In this document: positions 1 through 5,478 of the stretch, in pieces
How positions within the stretch are numbered: the stretch's first letter is position 1
Layout of the letters: each line of letters starts with the position of its first letter
From: an uncultured Bacillota bacterium
Lineage (GTDB): Bacteria; Bacillota_I; Bacilli_A; RF39; UBA660
Assembly (NCBI GenBank): GCA_946540075.1
Contig: CAMNHZ010000049.1
Span: 1-5,478 of the forward strand
Length of the DNA: 5,478 nucleotides
Direction of reading: 5' to 3'
Program-made: the position numbers and the translations under genes
Notes under the pieces: generated by a model
The model's input: the letters and a program-made list of their open reading frames with translations, nothing else
Database searches by the model: none
What the model was told of the DNA's origin: nothing

Positions 1-6
1 TAATTA

Positions 7-1014
7 TTATAGATATTTACCTAAATACTTAGCCGTTCTAACCATTTGAGCAGAATAACTCATCTCGTTATCATACCAGGCAACTACTTTTACTAATTGT
101 TTTCCATCGGATTCTAAAACATCTGTAAGAAGACCATCAACCATTCCTCCTACTCTAGCACCAATAATATCACTAGATACTATTGGATCTTCTGTGTATC
201 CTAATGTTTCATTAGCATTACTCTTTAAGATATTATTAATCTCCTCTATAGTAGTATTTCTTTTTAATTCTAATGTAAGATCTACTATTGATCCTGTTGT
301 TGTTGGTACTCTTAATGCACCTCCATTTAATTTACCTTGTAATGAAGGTATAACAAGTCCGATAGCTTTAGCAGCTCCAGTACTAGATGGTATTATGTTA
401 GCAGCCCCTGCTCTACCACGACGTGATTTTGCCCCCTTTGGATGAGCTACATCAAGAATAGTTTGATCATTAGTATAAGCATGTACTGTAGTCATATAAC
501 CTTTTTCAATACCAAAATTATCTTCTAACACTTTACATACTGGAGCAAGACAATTAGTTGTACAACTAGCTGCACTTATTACTTTTTCACTACCATCTAA
601 AATACCATGATTGACATTATAAACAATAGTTTTCAAATCTCCAGTAGCTGGTGCAGAAATTATTACTTTTTTTGCTCCTGCTATAACATGAGAAATAGCT
701 TTTTCCTCTGAAGTAAAATGCCCTGTACATTCAAACACTTCATCAATATCAAGTTGGGCCCAAGGTAAATTTTTAGGGTCTAATTCTTTATATACTCTAA
801 TTAAACGATCTCCCACTTTTATTGAATCTTCAGTATAACTTATTTCATCAACACGATAATTACGATGTGATGTATCATATTTAAGTAAATATGCAAGTTG
901 TTCAGGTTCAGTTAAATCATTAATAGCAACAACTTCAAAATCTGGATCTTCTTCCATCAAACGAAATACTAATCTACCAATTCTACCAAAACCATTTATT
1001 GCAACTTTAATCAT
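7..1014 (-). CDS. gap: Type I glyceraldehyde-3-phosphate dehydrogenase, NAD-dependent (glycolytic)
   Basis: This 335-aa protein is full length for the family. It catalyses oxidative phosphorylation of glyceraldehyde 3-phosphate to 1,3-bisphosphoglycerate in the cytosol, normally as a homotetramer. Visible motifs are the Rossmann NGFGRIGR at residues 7-14, Asp33 at the end of beta-2 (usual mark of NAD preference), the catalytic SCTTN with Cys151, His178 in TTVHAYTND, the phosphate-site STGAAKAIG at 211-219, Arg235 in ALRVP, and WYDNEMSY near the C-terminus with Asn316. The S-loop after LDVAH (GAKSRRGRAG) differs from the common DLRRARAA form and looks a few residues longer. The ATG at 1014-1012 is preceded by AGGTGAT three bases upstream, which supports this start. 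It follows the nucleoside-kinase gene on the same strand after 87 bp but has its own promoter. Only 6 bp lie beyond its TAA, so a downstream pgk or tpi cannot be judged. The identity is very secure; the strict cofactor preference is inferred. Confidence 0.98.
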   Translation of the reverse strand: MIKVAINGFGRIGRLVFRLMEEDPDFEVVAINDLTEPEQLAYLLKYDTSHRNYRVDEISYTEDSIKVGDRLIRVYKELDPKNLPWAQLDIDEVFECTGHFTSEEKAISHVIAGAKKVIISAPATGDLKTIVYNVNHGILDGSEKVISAASCTTNCLAPVCKVLEDNFGIEKGYMTTVHAYTNDQTILDVAHPKGAKSRRGRAGAANIIPSSTGAAKAIGLVIPSLQGKLNGGALRVPTTTGSIVDLTLELKRNTTIEEINNILKSNANETLGYTEDPIVSSDIIGARVGGMVDGLLTDVLESDGKQLVKVVAWYDNEMSYSAQMVRTAKYLGKYL

Positions 1015-1017
1015 TTT

Positions 1018-1024
1018 ATCACCT
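1018..1024 (-). promoter_or_regulatory. Ribosome binding site of gap
   Basis: On the minus strand AGGTGAT is followed by AAA and the gap ATG. It matches the anti-Shine-Dalgarno tail in the AGGTGAT register, so the short 3-nt gap is normal spacing. It fixes the gap start at 1014. Confidence 0.85.
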
Positions 1025-1038
1025 ATCTTTCTCTTTTT

Positions 1039-1067
1039 ATTGTAATTAAATAAAAAATATATGTCAA
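1039..1067 (-). promoter_or_regulatory. Predicted housekeeping promoter of gap
   Basis: On the minus strand a perfect -35 TTGACA (1067-1062) is followed by exactly 17 bp and a -10 TACAAT (1044-1039, 5 of 6 to consensus). Transcription should begin near 1032-1031, giving a leader of about 17 nt that contains the AGGTGAT ribosome binding site. The -35 lies inside one arm of the 14-bp inverted repeat that terminates the upstream kinase gene. The assignment rests on the motif match and spacing only. Confidence 0.8.
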
Positions 1068-1095
1068 TCTATTTTTCAATAATTGACATATATTT
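1052..1095 (-). terminator. Rho-independent terminator of the nucleoside-kinase gene
   Basis: There is a perfect 14-bp inverted repeat, with arms 1055-1068 and 1082-1095 and a 13-nt spacer. In the minus direction the second arm runs into six T residues (1057-1052), three of them inside the stem. The hairpin begins six bases after the kinase TAA. The stem is AT-rich, with two G-C pairs per arm, as expected for such a genome. The arms contain TTGACA/TGTCAA, so the same DNA also carries the gap -35 box. An operator role for the inverted repeat is possible but unsupported. Confidence 0.8.
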
Positions 1096-1101
1096 ACTAC
1101 A

Positions 1102-2772
1102 TTAATCTTTACTTCTAAAACAACTATTACCAATAAATTCTCTAAGTACAGAATCAGTTGGTATTTCATCACTTGGTATTGGTAAGAAGTTTCGTAAAAA
1201 ATTTATAAGTCTTAAAGCCTCTGGATAACAGTCATCATTTTCATCAACACAGAATAATAATGGTTCAGCATAAGTTTTTAATACACCTATTTCATATAAT
1301 AAAGCTGAGTTAATTACAAAATCACTATCATCTTGGAATGGAAAAATATTTTTTTCCTCTCCTTTTCTAATTTTTTTCCACATCTTTAGTGTATCAGCAG
1401 CTCCATATCCACGATATTTACTATCTCTTACTATTCTTCTTAATTTTCTTGTATCACTTGTATGAATACGATTGTGATTATCAATATTAAGTTGTGTAAG
1501 TGGACTTAAATAAATCTTAAACTTATTTTTTCTTTCAACAGCCATAGTTAAATTTTCATTTAAACAATGTAATCCTTCAATTATGATAATATCATTATCT
1601 TTAATTTGTAACCATTTCTTTTTATATTCTTTCTTACCTGTAATAAAATTATACTCTGGAAGAAGAACTTTTTCACCATCCAATAATTTTAATAAGTGTT
1701 TATTAAATAAATCTAAATCAATTGTGTTAATGGATTCAAAATCTGGTTCACCATCTTCTCCAATTGGGGTTTGATCTCTATTCTTAAAATAATCATCAGT
1801 AGATATTTGATGTGTACGTAATCCTTTACTTTGTAAATAAACTTCTAACTTTTTAGATGTTGTAGTTTTTCCACTTGAAGAAGGACCCGCAATTAAAACT
1901 AATTTTATATTTTTAGAATTCTGATATATTTCTTCTGCAACATTAGATAATTGTGAATTAAAATAAGCTTCTGATAATCTTATTAATTCAGCATATTTTC
2001 CTTCTGATATAATTTCATTTAAATCAGCTGAATTACTTATACTTAAAATTCTACCCCATTTAGTATAATCTAAGAATTTATCAAACAATTTTTTATGATG
2101 TACATAATCTAATGTACATTCAGGATTATATATATCAGGATAGCTAACTACAAAGCCATTATCTTTTACATAAGTAAGTTTAAAATCATCTATATCCTTA
2201 GTACTATATGCAAGATCGCAATAAAAATAATCATATATATCATCTAATTGATATAGATTAATATATGTATTACTAATATATTTTAATAATTTTACTTTAT
2301 CAATTTGCTTTTTCTTCTTAAAATATCTGATAGCATCTATTCTAGATACACTTATTTTGCTAAATGTATAATCACTTTTAACTATTTCTTTCATTTCTTT
2401 ATTAATTTTAGTAATATCTGGTTTGTCGATATTTTTACCTTTTATTTCACAATAAAAACCTTTATCAATAGAATGTTCAATTACCACATCAGTATCATAT
2501 CCTAAAACTTTCTTTACTGCTAAAATTAATATGAATTGTAATGAGCATCCATAAGATGTATTTCCTGTATATGAACTTCGATCATAAAACTCAATATAAC
2601 TACTTTTATTTATCGGTTGAGTTAATGATGTGATATCATTATCTACTTTAGCAACAATTATAGGATAATTAAAATATTTTTTAAAACTTTCGCTTATCTC
2701 TTTTAATGTTGTTCCTTTATCAAATTCAATCGGATCATTATTCTTAAATCTTATTTTAATTTTCTTTGCCAT
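1102..2772 (-). CDS. TGS-domain nucleoside (uridine kinase-like) kinase
   Basis: This 556-aa protein is counted from the second of two close ATGs. Its layout is an N-terminal TGS domain (about residues 1-65), a region resembling the second additional domain of threonyl-tRNA synthetase (about 65-230), a linker, then a C-terminal P-loop kinase of the phosphoribulokinase/uridine kinase fold (about 285-515). Kinase motifs are the Walker A GPSSSGKTT (296-304), STDDYF (324-329, acidic residues in the nucleoside-site region), IIIIEGLHCLN (395-405, Walker B-like), a lid rich in Arg (RKLRRIVRDSKYRG), and INSALLYEIGVLK. By family it probably phosphorylates a nucleoside such as uridine or cytidine with NTP, but the substrate is not established for this architecture. 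The middle domain lacks the HxxxH zinc/editing motif of ThrRS, so editing activity is unlikely. It is rich in Lys, Asn, Asp and Ile. It is transcribed divergently from clpP, with its own promoter and terminator. The family is secure and the substrate uncertain. Confidence 0.9.
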   Translation of the reverse strand: MAKKIKIRFKNNDPIEFDKGTTLKEISESFKKYFNYPIIVAKVDNDITSLTQPINKSSYIEFYDRSSYTGNTSYGCSLQFILILAVKKVLGYDTDVVIEHSIDKGFYCEIKGKNIDKPDITKINKEMKEIVKSDYTFSKISVSRIDAIRYFKKKKQIDKVKLLKYISNTYINLYQLDDIYDYFYCDLAYSTKDIDDFKLTYVKDNGFVVSYPDIYNPECTLDYVHHKKLFDKFLDYTKWGRILSISNSADLNEIISEGKYAELIRLSEAYFNSQLSNVAEEIYQNSKNIKLVLIAGPSSSGKTTTSKKLEVYLQSKGLRTHQISTDDYFKNRDQTPIGEDGEPDFESINTIDLDLFNKHLLKLLDGEKVLLPEYNFITGKKEYKKKWLQIKDNDIIIIEGLHCLNENLTMAVERKNKFKIYLSPLTQLNIDNHNRIHTSDTRKLRRIVRDSKYRGYGAADTLKMWKKIRKGEEKNIFPFQDDSDFVINSALLYEIGVLKTYAEPLLFCVDENDDCYPEALRLINFLRNFLPIPSDEIPTDSVLREFIGNSCFRSKD

Positions 2773-2780
2773 AATCATAA

Positions 2781-2786
2781 CCTCTT
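2781..2786 (-). promoter_or_regulatory. Ribosome binding site that decides the kinase start
   Basis: On the minus strand AAGAGG lies 8 nt before the ATG at 2772-2770, which is normal spacing. The upstream in-frame ATG at 2778-2776 is only 2 nt from it, too close. The second ATG (protein beginning MAKKIKI) is therefore preferred, two residues shorter than the longest reading. Confidence 0.7.
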
Positions 2787-2799
2787 ATTCTCTGATACC

Positions 2800-2828
2800 A
2801 TTTTAACAGATAATACGTATTTTGTCAC
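2800..2828 (-). promoter_or_regulatory. Predicted promoter of the nucleoside-kinase gene
   Basis: On the minus strand a -35 GTGACA (2828-2823, 5 of 6) is followed by 17 bp and a -10 TAAAAT (2805-2800). A TG dinucleotide sits one base before the -10, giving an extended -10. Start of transcription is expected near 2793, about 20 nt before the chosen ATG. It points away from clpP and shares the 115-bp divergent intergenic region with it. Confidence 0.65.
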
Positions 2829-2857
2829 ACTATTTTTTGAATATTATGCTTTATAAT
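2829..2857 (+). promoter_or_regulatory. Probable clpP promoter (clear -10, weak -35)
   Basis: A perfect TATAAT at 2852-2857 stands 30 bp before the clpP ATG and would give a leader of about 24 nt. The -35 at 17-bp spacing (2829-2834, ACTATT) is poor, so the promoter may be weak or need an activator. An alternative is TTGAAT (2838-2843) with TAATAT (2862-2867) at 18 bp, which would leave a leader of about 14 nt. No CtsR-type direct heptad repeat and no CIRCE repeat is visible. Confidence 0.45.
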
Positions 2858-2873
2858 TCACTAATATAACTAT

Positions 2874-2881
2874 AGAGGAGG
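2874..2881 (+). promoter_or_regulatory. Strong ribosome binding site of clpP
   Basis: AGAGGAGG lies 6 nt before the ATG at 2888. It is the strongest Shine-Dalgarno match in the window and fixes the clpP start. Confidence 0.9.
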
Positions 2882-2887
2882 AATTTT

Positions 2888-3457
2888 ATGAGTTTAATAC
2901 CTACAGTAATCGAAAAAAGTAGTGATGGGGAAAGAGTATATGATTTATACTCTAGATTATTAAAAGATAGAATTATAGTAATTGGTGGTGAAATTGACGA
3001 TAATAATTCTAACATAATTGTTGGTGAATTATTATATCTTGATTCAATCAATCACGATGACATTAGTGTTTATATTAATTCTCCCGGAGGTTCAGTAACT
3101 GCTGGCATGGCAATATATGATACCATGAATTTTATTAAAAGTGATGTCTCTACAATTTGTGTTGGTCTTGCTGCTTCAATGGGAGCATTCTTACTTAGTA
3201 GTGGTACTAAGGGTAAAAGATATGCTTTAAAAAATAGTGAAATAATGATTCATCAACCATTAGGTGGTGTCCAGGGTCAAGCTACAGAAATTAAAATAGC
3301 AGCCGAACACATATTAAAACTAAAAGAAAAATTAAATAAAATATTAGCAAAAAATACTAAGCAAAAGATATCCGTAATAGAAAAAGATACCGATCGAGAT
3401 AATTTTATGAGTGCGGATGAAGCTTTAGAATATGGATTAATTGATGAAATACTTTAA
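2888..3457 (+). CDS. clpP: ATP-dependent Clp protease proteolytic subunit ClpP
   Basis: This 189-aa serine peptidase forms the barrel-shaped tetradecamer that degrades proteins fed to it by Clp ATPases (ClpX, ClpC or ClpE in Gram-positives) in the cytosol. The catalytic triad is complete at canonical positions: Ser97 in GLAASMGA, His122 in MIHQPLGG, and Asp171 in DTDRDNFMSA. The oxyanion and strand motif YINSPGGSVTAGMAIYD is at 62-78, and the handle helix follows QGQATEI. The N-terminus (MSLIPTVIEK) is the usual axial-loop sequence, with no propeptide longer than a few residues. It is slightly shorter than the common length of about 193-200 aa, mainly at the C-terminus. The gene stands alone: divergent from the nucleoside kinase and convergent with parE, with only 26 bp between the two stop codons. 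No heat-shock operator was recognised. Identity is very secure. Confidence 0.98.
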   Translation: MSLIPTVIEKSSDGERVYDLYSRLLKDRIIVIGGEIDDNNSNIIVGELLYLDSINHDDISVYINSPGGSVTAGMAIYDTMNFIKSDVSTICVGLAASMGAFLLSSGTKGKRYALKNSEIMIHQPLGGVQGQATEIKIAAEHILKLKEKLNKILAKNTKQKISVIEKDTDRDNFMSADEALEYGLIDEIL

Positions 3458-3486
3458 AAGATGATATGCAACCATATCATCTTTTA
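3455..3486. terminator. Bidirectional hairpin shared by clpP and parE, including both stop codons
   Basis: There is a perfect 14-bp inverted repeat, with arms 3455-3468 and 3473-3486 and a 4-nt loop (CAAC on the plus strand). The outermost three base pairs are exactly the clpP TAA (3455-3457) on one side and the parE TAA (3484-3486, minus strand) on the other. The A4/T4 runs at the stem base supply the U-run for either direction, but the T-tracts beyond the stem are short, so termination may be imperfect. The tight stem and convergent position make a two-way terminator the best reading. Confidence 0.8.
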
Positions 3487-5391
3487 TATAACATAACTAT
3501 CTTCTAATGAAAATTCAACATTTTCTTCAATCCAATCTTTTCTAGGTTCAACTTTATCTCCCATTAAAACACTAACTCTTTTTTCTGCAAGTGCAGCATC
3601 TGTTATATTTACTTTAACAAGTGATCTAAGATCTGGATTCATTGTTGTTTCCCACAATTGATCAGCATTCATTTCTCCTAATCCTTTATAACGTTGTGTA
3701 CTAGTCTTTTTACCGCTGTTTTCTTCTAATAATTGTTTTCTTTCTTCTTCTGTCCATGCATAATAATGATTTTTACCTACTGTTATTTTATAAAGTGGCG
3801 GCATTGCAATATATAAGTGTCCATTTTCAATTAATGGTTTCATATAACGATAGAAGAATGTTAATAATAATATTTGAATATGAGCACCATCGTCATCGGC
3901 ATCGGTCATGATAATTACTTTGTCATAATTAGAGTCTTTAACTTCAAAATCACTACCTACTCCAGCTCCAATAGTATGAATAATAGTACTTATTTCTTCA
4001 TTTTTTAGCATATCTTCTAATCTTGATTTTTCTGCATTTAAAACTTTTCCTCTAAGTGGTAAAATTGCTTGGAATTTACGGTTTCTGCCTTGTTTAGCTG
4101 ATCCTCCTGCTGAATCTCCTTCGACTAAGAATAATTCATTAATAGCTGGATTCTTTCCTTGAGCTGGTGTAAGTTTACCACTTATAATACGATCTTTCTT
4201 AGATTTATCTTTTCCAGCTCGAGCTGCTTCTCTTGCTTTTCTAGCAGCTTCACGAGCAACTTTACTCTTTAACATCTTAGTCATGATGTTATCAGCAACT
4301 TCTTTATTCTCTTCAAGGAAAAACTGTAATTTCTCACTCATGATACTTTCTACAATAGGTCTAGCTTCACTAGTTCCAAGTTTACCTTTGGTTTGACCTT
4401 CAAACTGTAATAATTCTTCAGGAATTTGTAAACTTATGATAGCAGTTAAACCTTCTCTAGTATCTGTTCCTTCTAAGTTCTTATCTTTTGGTTTTAAATA
4501 GCCATTAGATCTAGCATATTCATTAAACACCTTAGTTAAAGCTGTTTTAAAACCTACCTCATGTGTTCCCCCATCACTTGTTTTTACATTATTTACAAAC
4601 GAAATAATATTCTCACTATAATTATCTATATACTGGAAGGCAATTTCAACATTTATCTTCTTCTTACTTCCCTCAAATTGAGCAACTTTATGAAGTGCTT
4701 TTTTACCAGCATTAATATCTTGTACAAAAGCTTCTAATCCGTTTTCATAATGGAATATTTCTTGTTTTTTATCTTCTTCATCAATGACTTCTACTGTTAA
4801 TCCTTTTAACAAGAAAGCACTTTCTTGCATTCTTTCACATACATTTGTAAATGAAAAATTAGTTGTTGTAAATATTTCATCATCAGGCCAAAATCTTACT
4901 TTTGTTCCTGTTTTACTAGTCTTAGCAATTTTTTTAAGCGGTATGGTAGTTTTCCCACCATTAGCAAATGCAATAAAATATTCATAGCCATCTCTTTTAA
5001 TTGTTACTTCCATTTTTTTACTTAAAGCATTTACAACTGATGCACCTACCCCATGAAGTCCTCCAGATACCTTATATCCTCCTTCTTCAAATTTACCACC
5101 AGCATGAAGAACTGTATATATTACTTCAGGTGTTGACATTCCACTAGCGTGCATACCAACAGGTACCCCACGTCCTTCATCTTCAACACTTACACTTTTA
5201 TCTGAATGTAATATTATTTTTATTTTCTTACCATATCCATTAATAACTTCATCTATTCCATTATCAACTATTTCCCATATAAGATGATGAAGTCCTCTTT
5301 TATCAGTTGATCCTATATACATACCAGGTCTTTTTCTTACTGCTTCTAGACCTTCTAATATTTTTATCGATGTTTCATCATATTTTGCCAT
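3484..5391 (-). CDS. parE: DNA topoisomerase IV subunit B (ParE)
   Basis: This 635-aa ATPase subunit of topoisomerase IV works with ParC to decatenate replicated chromosomes and relax supercoils. Counting from MAKYDETS, the GHKL ATPase domain spans about 1-220, with Glu40 and Asn44 in WEIVDN, Asp71 in VEDEGRG, HAGGKF (96-101) and GGLHGVG (110-116). The transducer domain spans about 220-380 with the QTKGKLG lysine (Lys335). The Toprim domain has EGDSAGG (Glu424) and TDADDDGAH (Asp497, Asp499, Asp501). The C-terminal part has QRYKGLGEMN (566-575). STDKRGLHHL, the FFYRYMKPL segment, YYAWTEEE and the tail DWIEENVEFSLED fit ParE rather than GyrB. A longer reading from TTG at 5436 would begin inside the -35 box, so the ATG at 5391 with its GGTGA site is chosen. 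No parC follows: the next gene is convergent clpP. ParE versus GyrB is judged from remembered family sequences. Confidence 0.95.
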   Translation of the reverse strand: MAKYDETSIKILEGLEAVRKRPGMYIGSTDKRGLHHLIWEIVDNGIDEVINGYGKKIKIILHSDKSVSVEDEGRGVPVGMHASGMSTPEVIYTVLHAGGKFEEGGYKVSGGLHGVGASVVNALSKKMEVTIKRDGYEYFIAFANGGKTTIPLKKIAKTSKTGTKVRFWPDDEIFTTTNFSFTNVCERMQESAFLLKGLTVEVIDEEDKKQEIFHYENGLEAFVQDINAGKKALHKVAQFEGSKKKINVEIAFQYIDNYSENIISFVNNVKTSDGGTHEVGFKTALTKVFNEYARSNGYLKPKDKNLEGTDTREGLTAIISLQIPEELLQFEGQTKGKLGTSEARPIVESIMSEKLQFFLEENKEVADNIMTKMLKSKVAREAARKAREAARAGKDKSKKDRIISGKLTPAQGKNPAINELFLVEGDSAGGSAKQGRNRKFQAILPLRGKVLNAEKSRLEDMLKNEEISTIIHTIGAGVGSDFEVKDSNYDKVIIMTDADDDGAHIQILLLTFFYRYMKPLIENGHLYIAMPPLYKITVGKNHYYAWTEEERKQLLEENSGKKTSTQRYKGLGEMNADQLWETTMNPDLRSLVKVNITDAALAEKRVSVLMGDKVEPRKDWIEENVEFSLEDSYVI

Positions 5392-5394
5392 ACA

Positions 5395-5400
5395 ATCACC
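5395..5400 (-). promoter_or_regulatory. Ribosome binding site that decides the parE start
   Basis: On the minus strand GGTGAT ends three bases before the ATG at 5391-5389, the same register as the gap site. It supports the MAKYDETS start over the in-frame TTG 45 bases upstream. Confidence 0.8.
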
Positions 5401-5407
5401 GTGTATA

Positions 5408-5436
5408 ATTATATCAAAAAAACAAAGTTTTTTCAA
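5408..5436 (-). promoter_or_regulatory. Strong predicted promoter of parE
   Basis: On the minus strand a -35 TTGAAA (5436-5431) is followed by 17 bp and a perfect -10 TATAAT (5413-5408). TG one base upstream of it makes an extended -10. The spacer includes a run of seven T. Transcription should begin near 5402-5400, leaving a leader of only about 10 nt that is almost entirely the ribosome binding site. The -35 lies in the loop of the hairpin at 5416-5455. Confidence 0.8.
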
Positions 5437-5455
5437 AAATTACTTTGCTTTTTTT
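5416..5455. terminator. AT-rich hairpin, possible bidirectional terminator upstream of parE
   Basis: The arms CAAAGT (5423-5428) and ACTTTG (5442-5447) flank a 13-nt loop. Outside them are A7 (5416-5422) and T7 (5449-5455), which extend the pairing with a single bulged base. In the minus direction the hairpin runs straight into seven T; in the plus direction, into C then seven T. It could end a gene lying to the right of the window. Only two G-C pairs hold the core stem, so efficiency is uncertain, and no gene ending here can be seen within the window. Confidence 0.55.
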
Positions 5456-5478
5456 GTATTACATATATTACACGACTT

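Noticed and set aside
194..445. Plus-strand open frame of 83 codons inside gap
   Set aside because: It lies wholly antisense to a conserved gene, with no ribosome binding site or recognisable protein family. It is a shadow of the coding bias.
1083..1111. Plus-strand TTGACA in the other arm of the inverted repeat as an antisense promoter into the kinase gene
   Set aside because: At 16-18 bp downstream there is no acceptable -10 (TCTTTA at 17 bp). The hexamer is there because the arms are symmetric.
1583..2505. Plus-strand short frames opposite the kinase gene (about 1583-1774 and 2305-2505)
   Set aside because: They are hydrophobic-looking translations of the antisense strand of a Lys/Asn-rich gene. 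AT-rich composition creates this pattern and no start signals were seen.
2791..2887. CtsR or CIRCE operator upstream of clpP
   Set aside because: I looked for tandem GGTCAAA-type heptads and for TTAGCACTC/GAGTGCTAA and saw neither, even allowing a few mismatches.
2851..3051. Minus-strand open frame of 66 codons overlapping the start of clpP
   Set aside because: It is antisense to the clpP N-terminus and has no convincing start signals. The kinase promoter lies beyond its end and does not serve it.
4784..4987. Plus-strand frame of 67 codons opposite parE
   Set aside because: It is antisense to a strongly conserved region of parE and has no ribosome binding site or known family.
5392..5436. 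In-frame upstream TTG start adding 15 residues to parE
   Set aside because: It begins at the -35 box of a near-perfect promoter, lacks a ribosome binding site, and the added residues do not resemble ParE. The ATG at 5391 has GGTGAT and the family-typical MAKYD start.
1..5478. Alternative genetic code, mobile element, CRISPR array, tRNA or riboswitch
   Set aside because: The tryptophan codons checked are TGG and all reading frames are intact. No long direct repeats, transposase, repeat-spacer pattern or tRNA-like fold was seen, and every intergenic gap is 115 bp or less with its content accounted for.

Overview
The window looks like ordinary housekeeping chromosome from an AT-rich, low-GC Gram-positive-type bacterium. 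The evidence is strong GGAGG/AGGTGAT-type ribosome binding sites, textbook sigma-A-like promoters (-35/-10 with 17-bp spacers), Firmicutes-style ClpP and ParE, and a TGS-domain uridine-kinase-like protein typical of Firmicutes and relatives. The tryptophan codons checked in gap and parE are TGG, so there is no sign of the Mollicutes code in which TGA encodes Trp. My best guess is an uncultured Bacilli/Erysipelotrichales-like or RF39-like gut lineage. That is inferred from protein flavour and base composition, not demonstrated.

Layout: gap (glyceraldehyde-3-phosphate dehydrogenase, minus, 7-1014); an 87-bp gap holding a terminator that overlaps the gap promoter; a TGS/nucleoside-kinase gene (minus, 1102-2772); a 115-bp divergent promoter region; clpP (plus, 2888-3457); a 26-bp gap between stop codons, forming one hairpin shared with the convergent gene; parE (topoisomerase IV subunit B, minus, 3484-5391); then 87 bp holding the parE promoter interleaved with another hairpin. 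Every gene is intact. No gene-free stretch exceeds about 115 bp, and no RNA gene, mobile element, CRISPR array or phage remnant is visible.

Functionally the genes do not form one pathway: glycolysis, probable nucleoside phosphorylation, proteolysis and chromosome decatenation. Each appears to be its own transcription unit with its own promoter. The more interesting features lie between the genes. Transcription signals are packed very tightly: two hairpins carry the next gene's -35 box inside them, the clpP and parE stop codons form the two ends of one perfect stem, and the parE mRNA is predicted to have a leader of only about 10 nt. I found no convincing undescribed system. The findings are modest and mostly about compact regulatory architecture.
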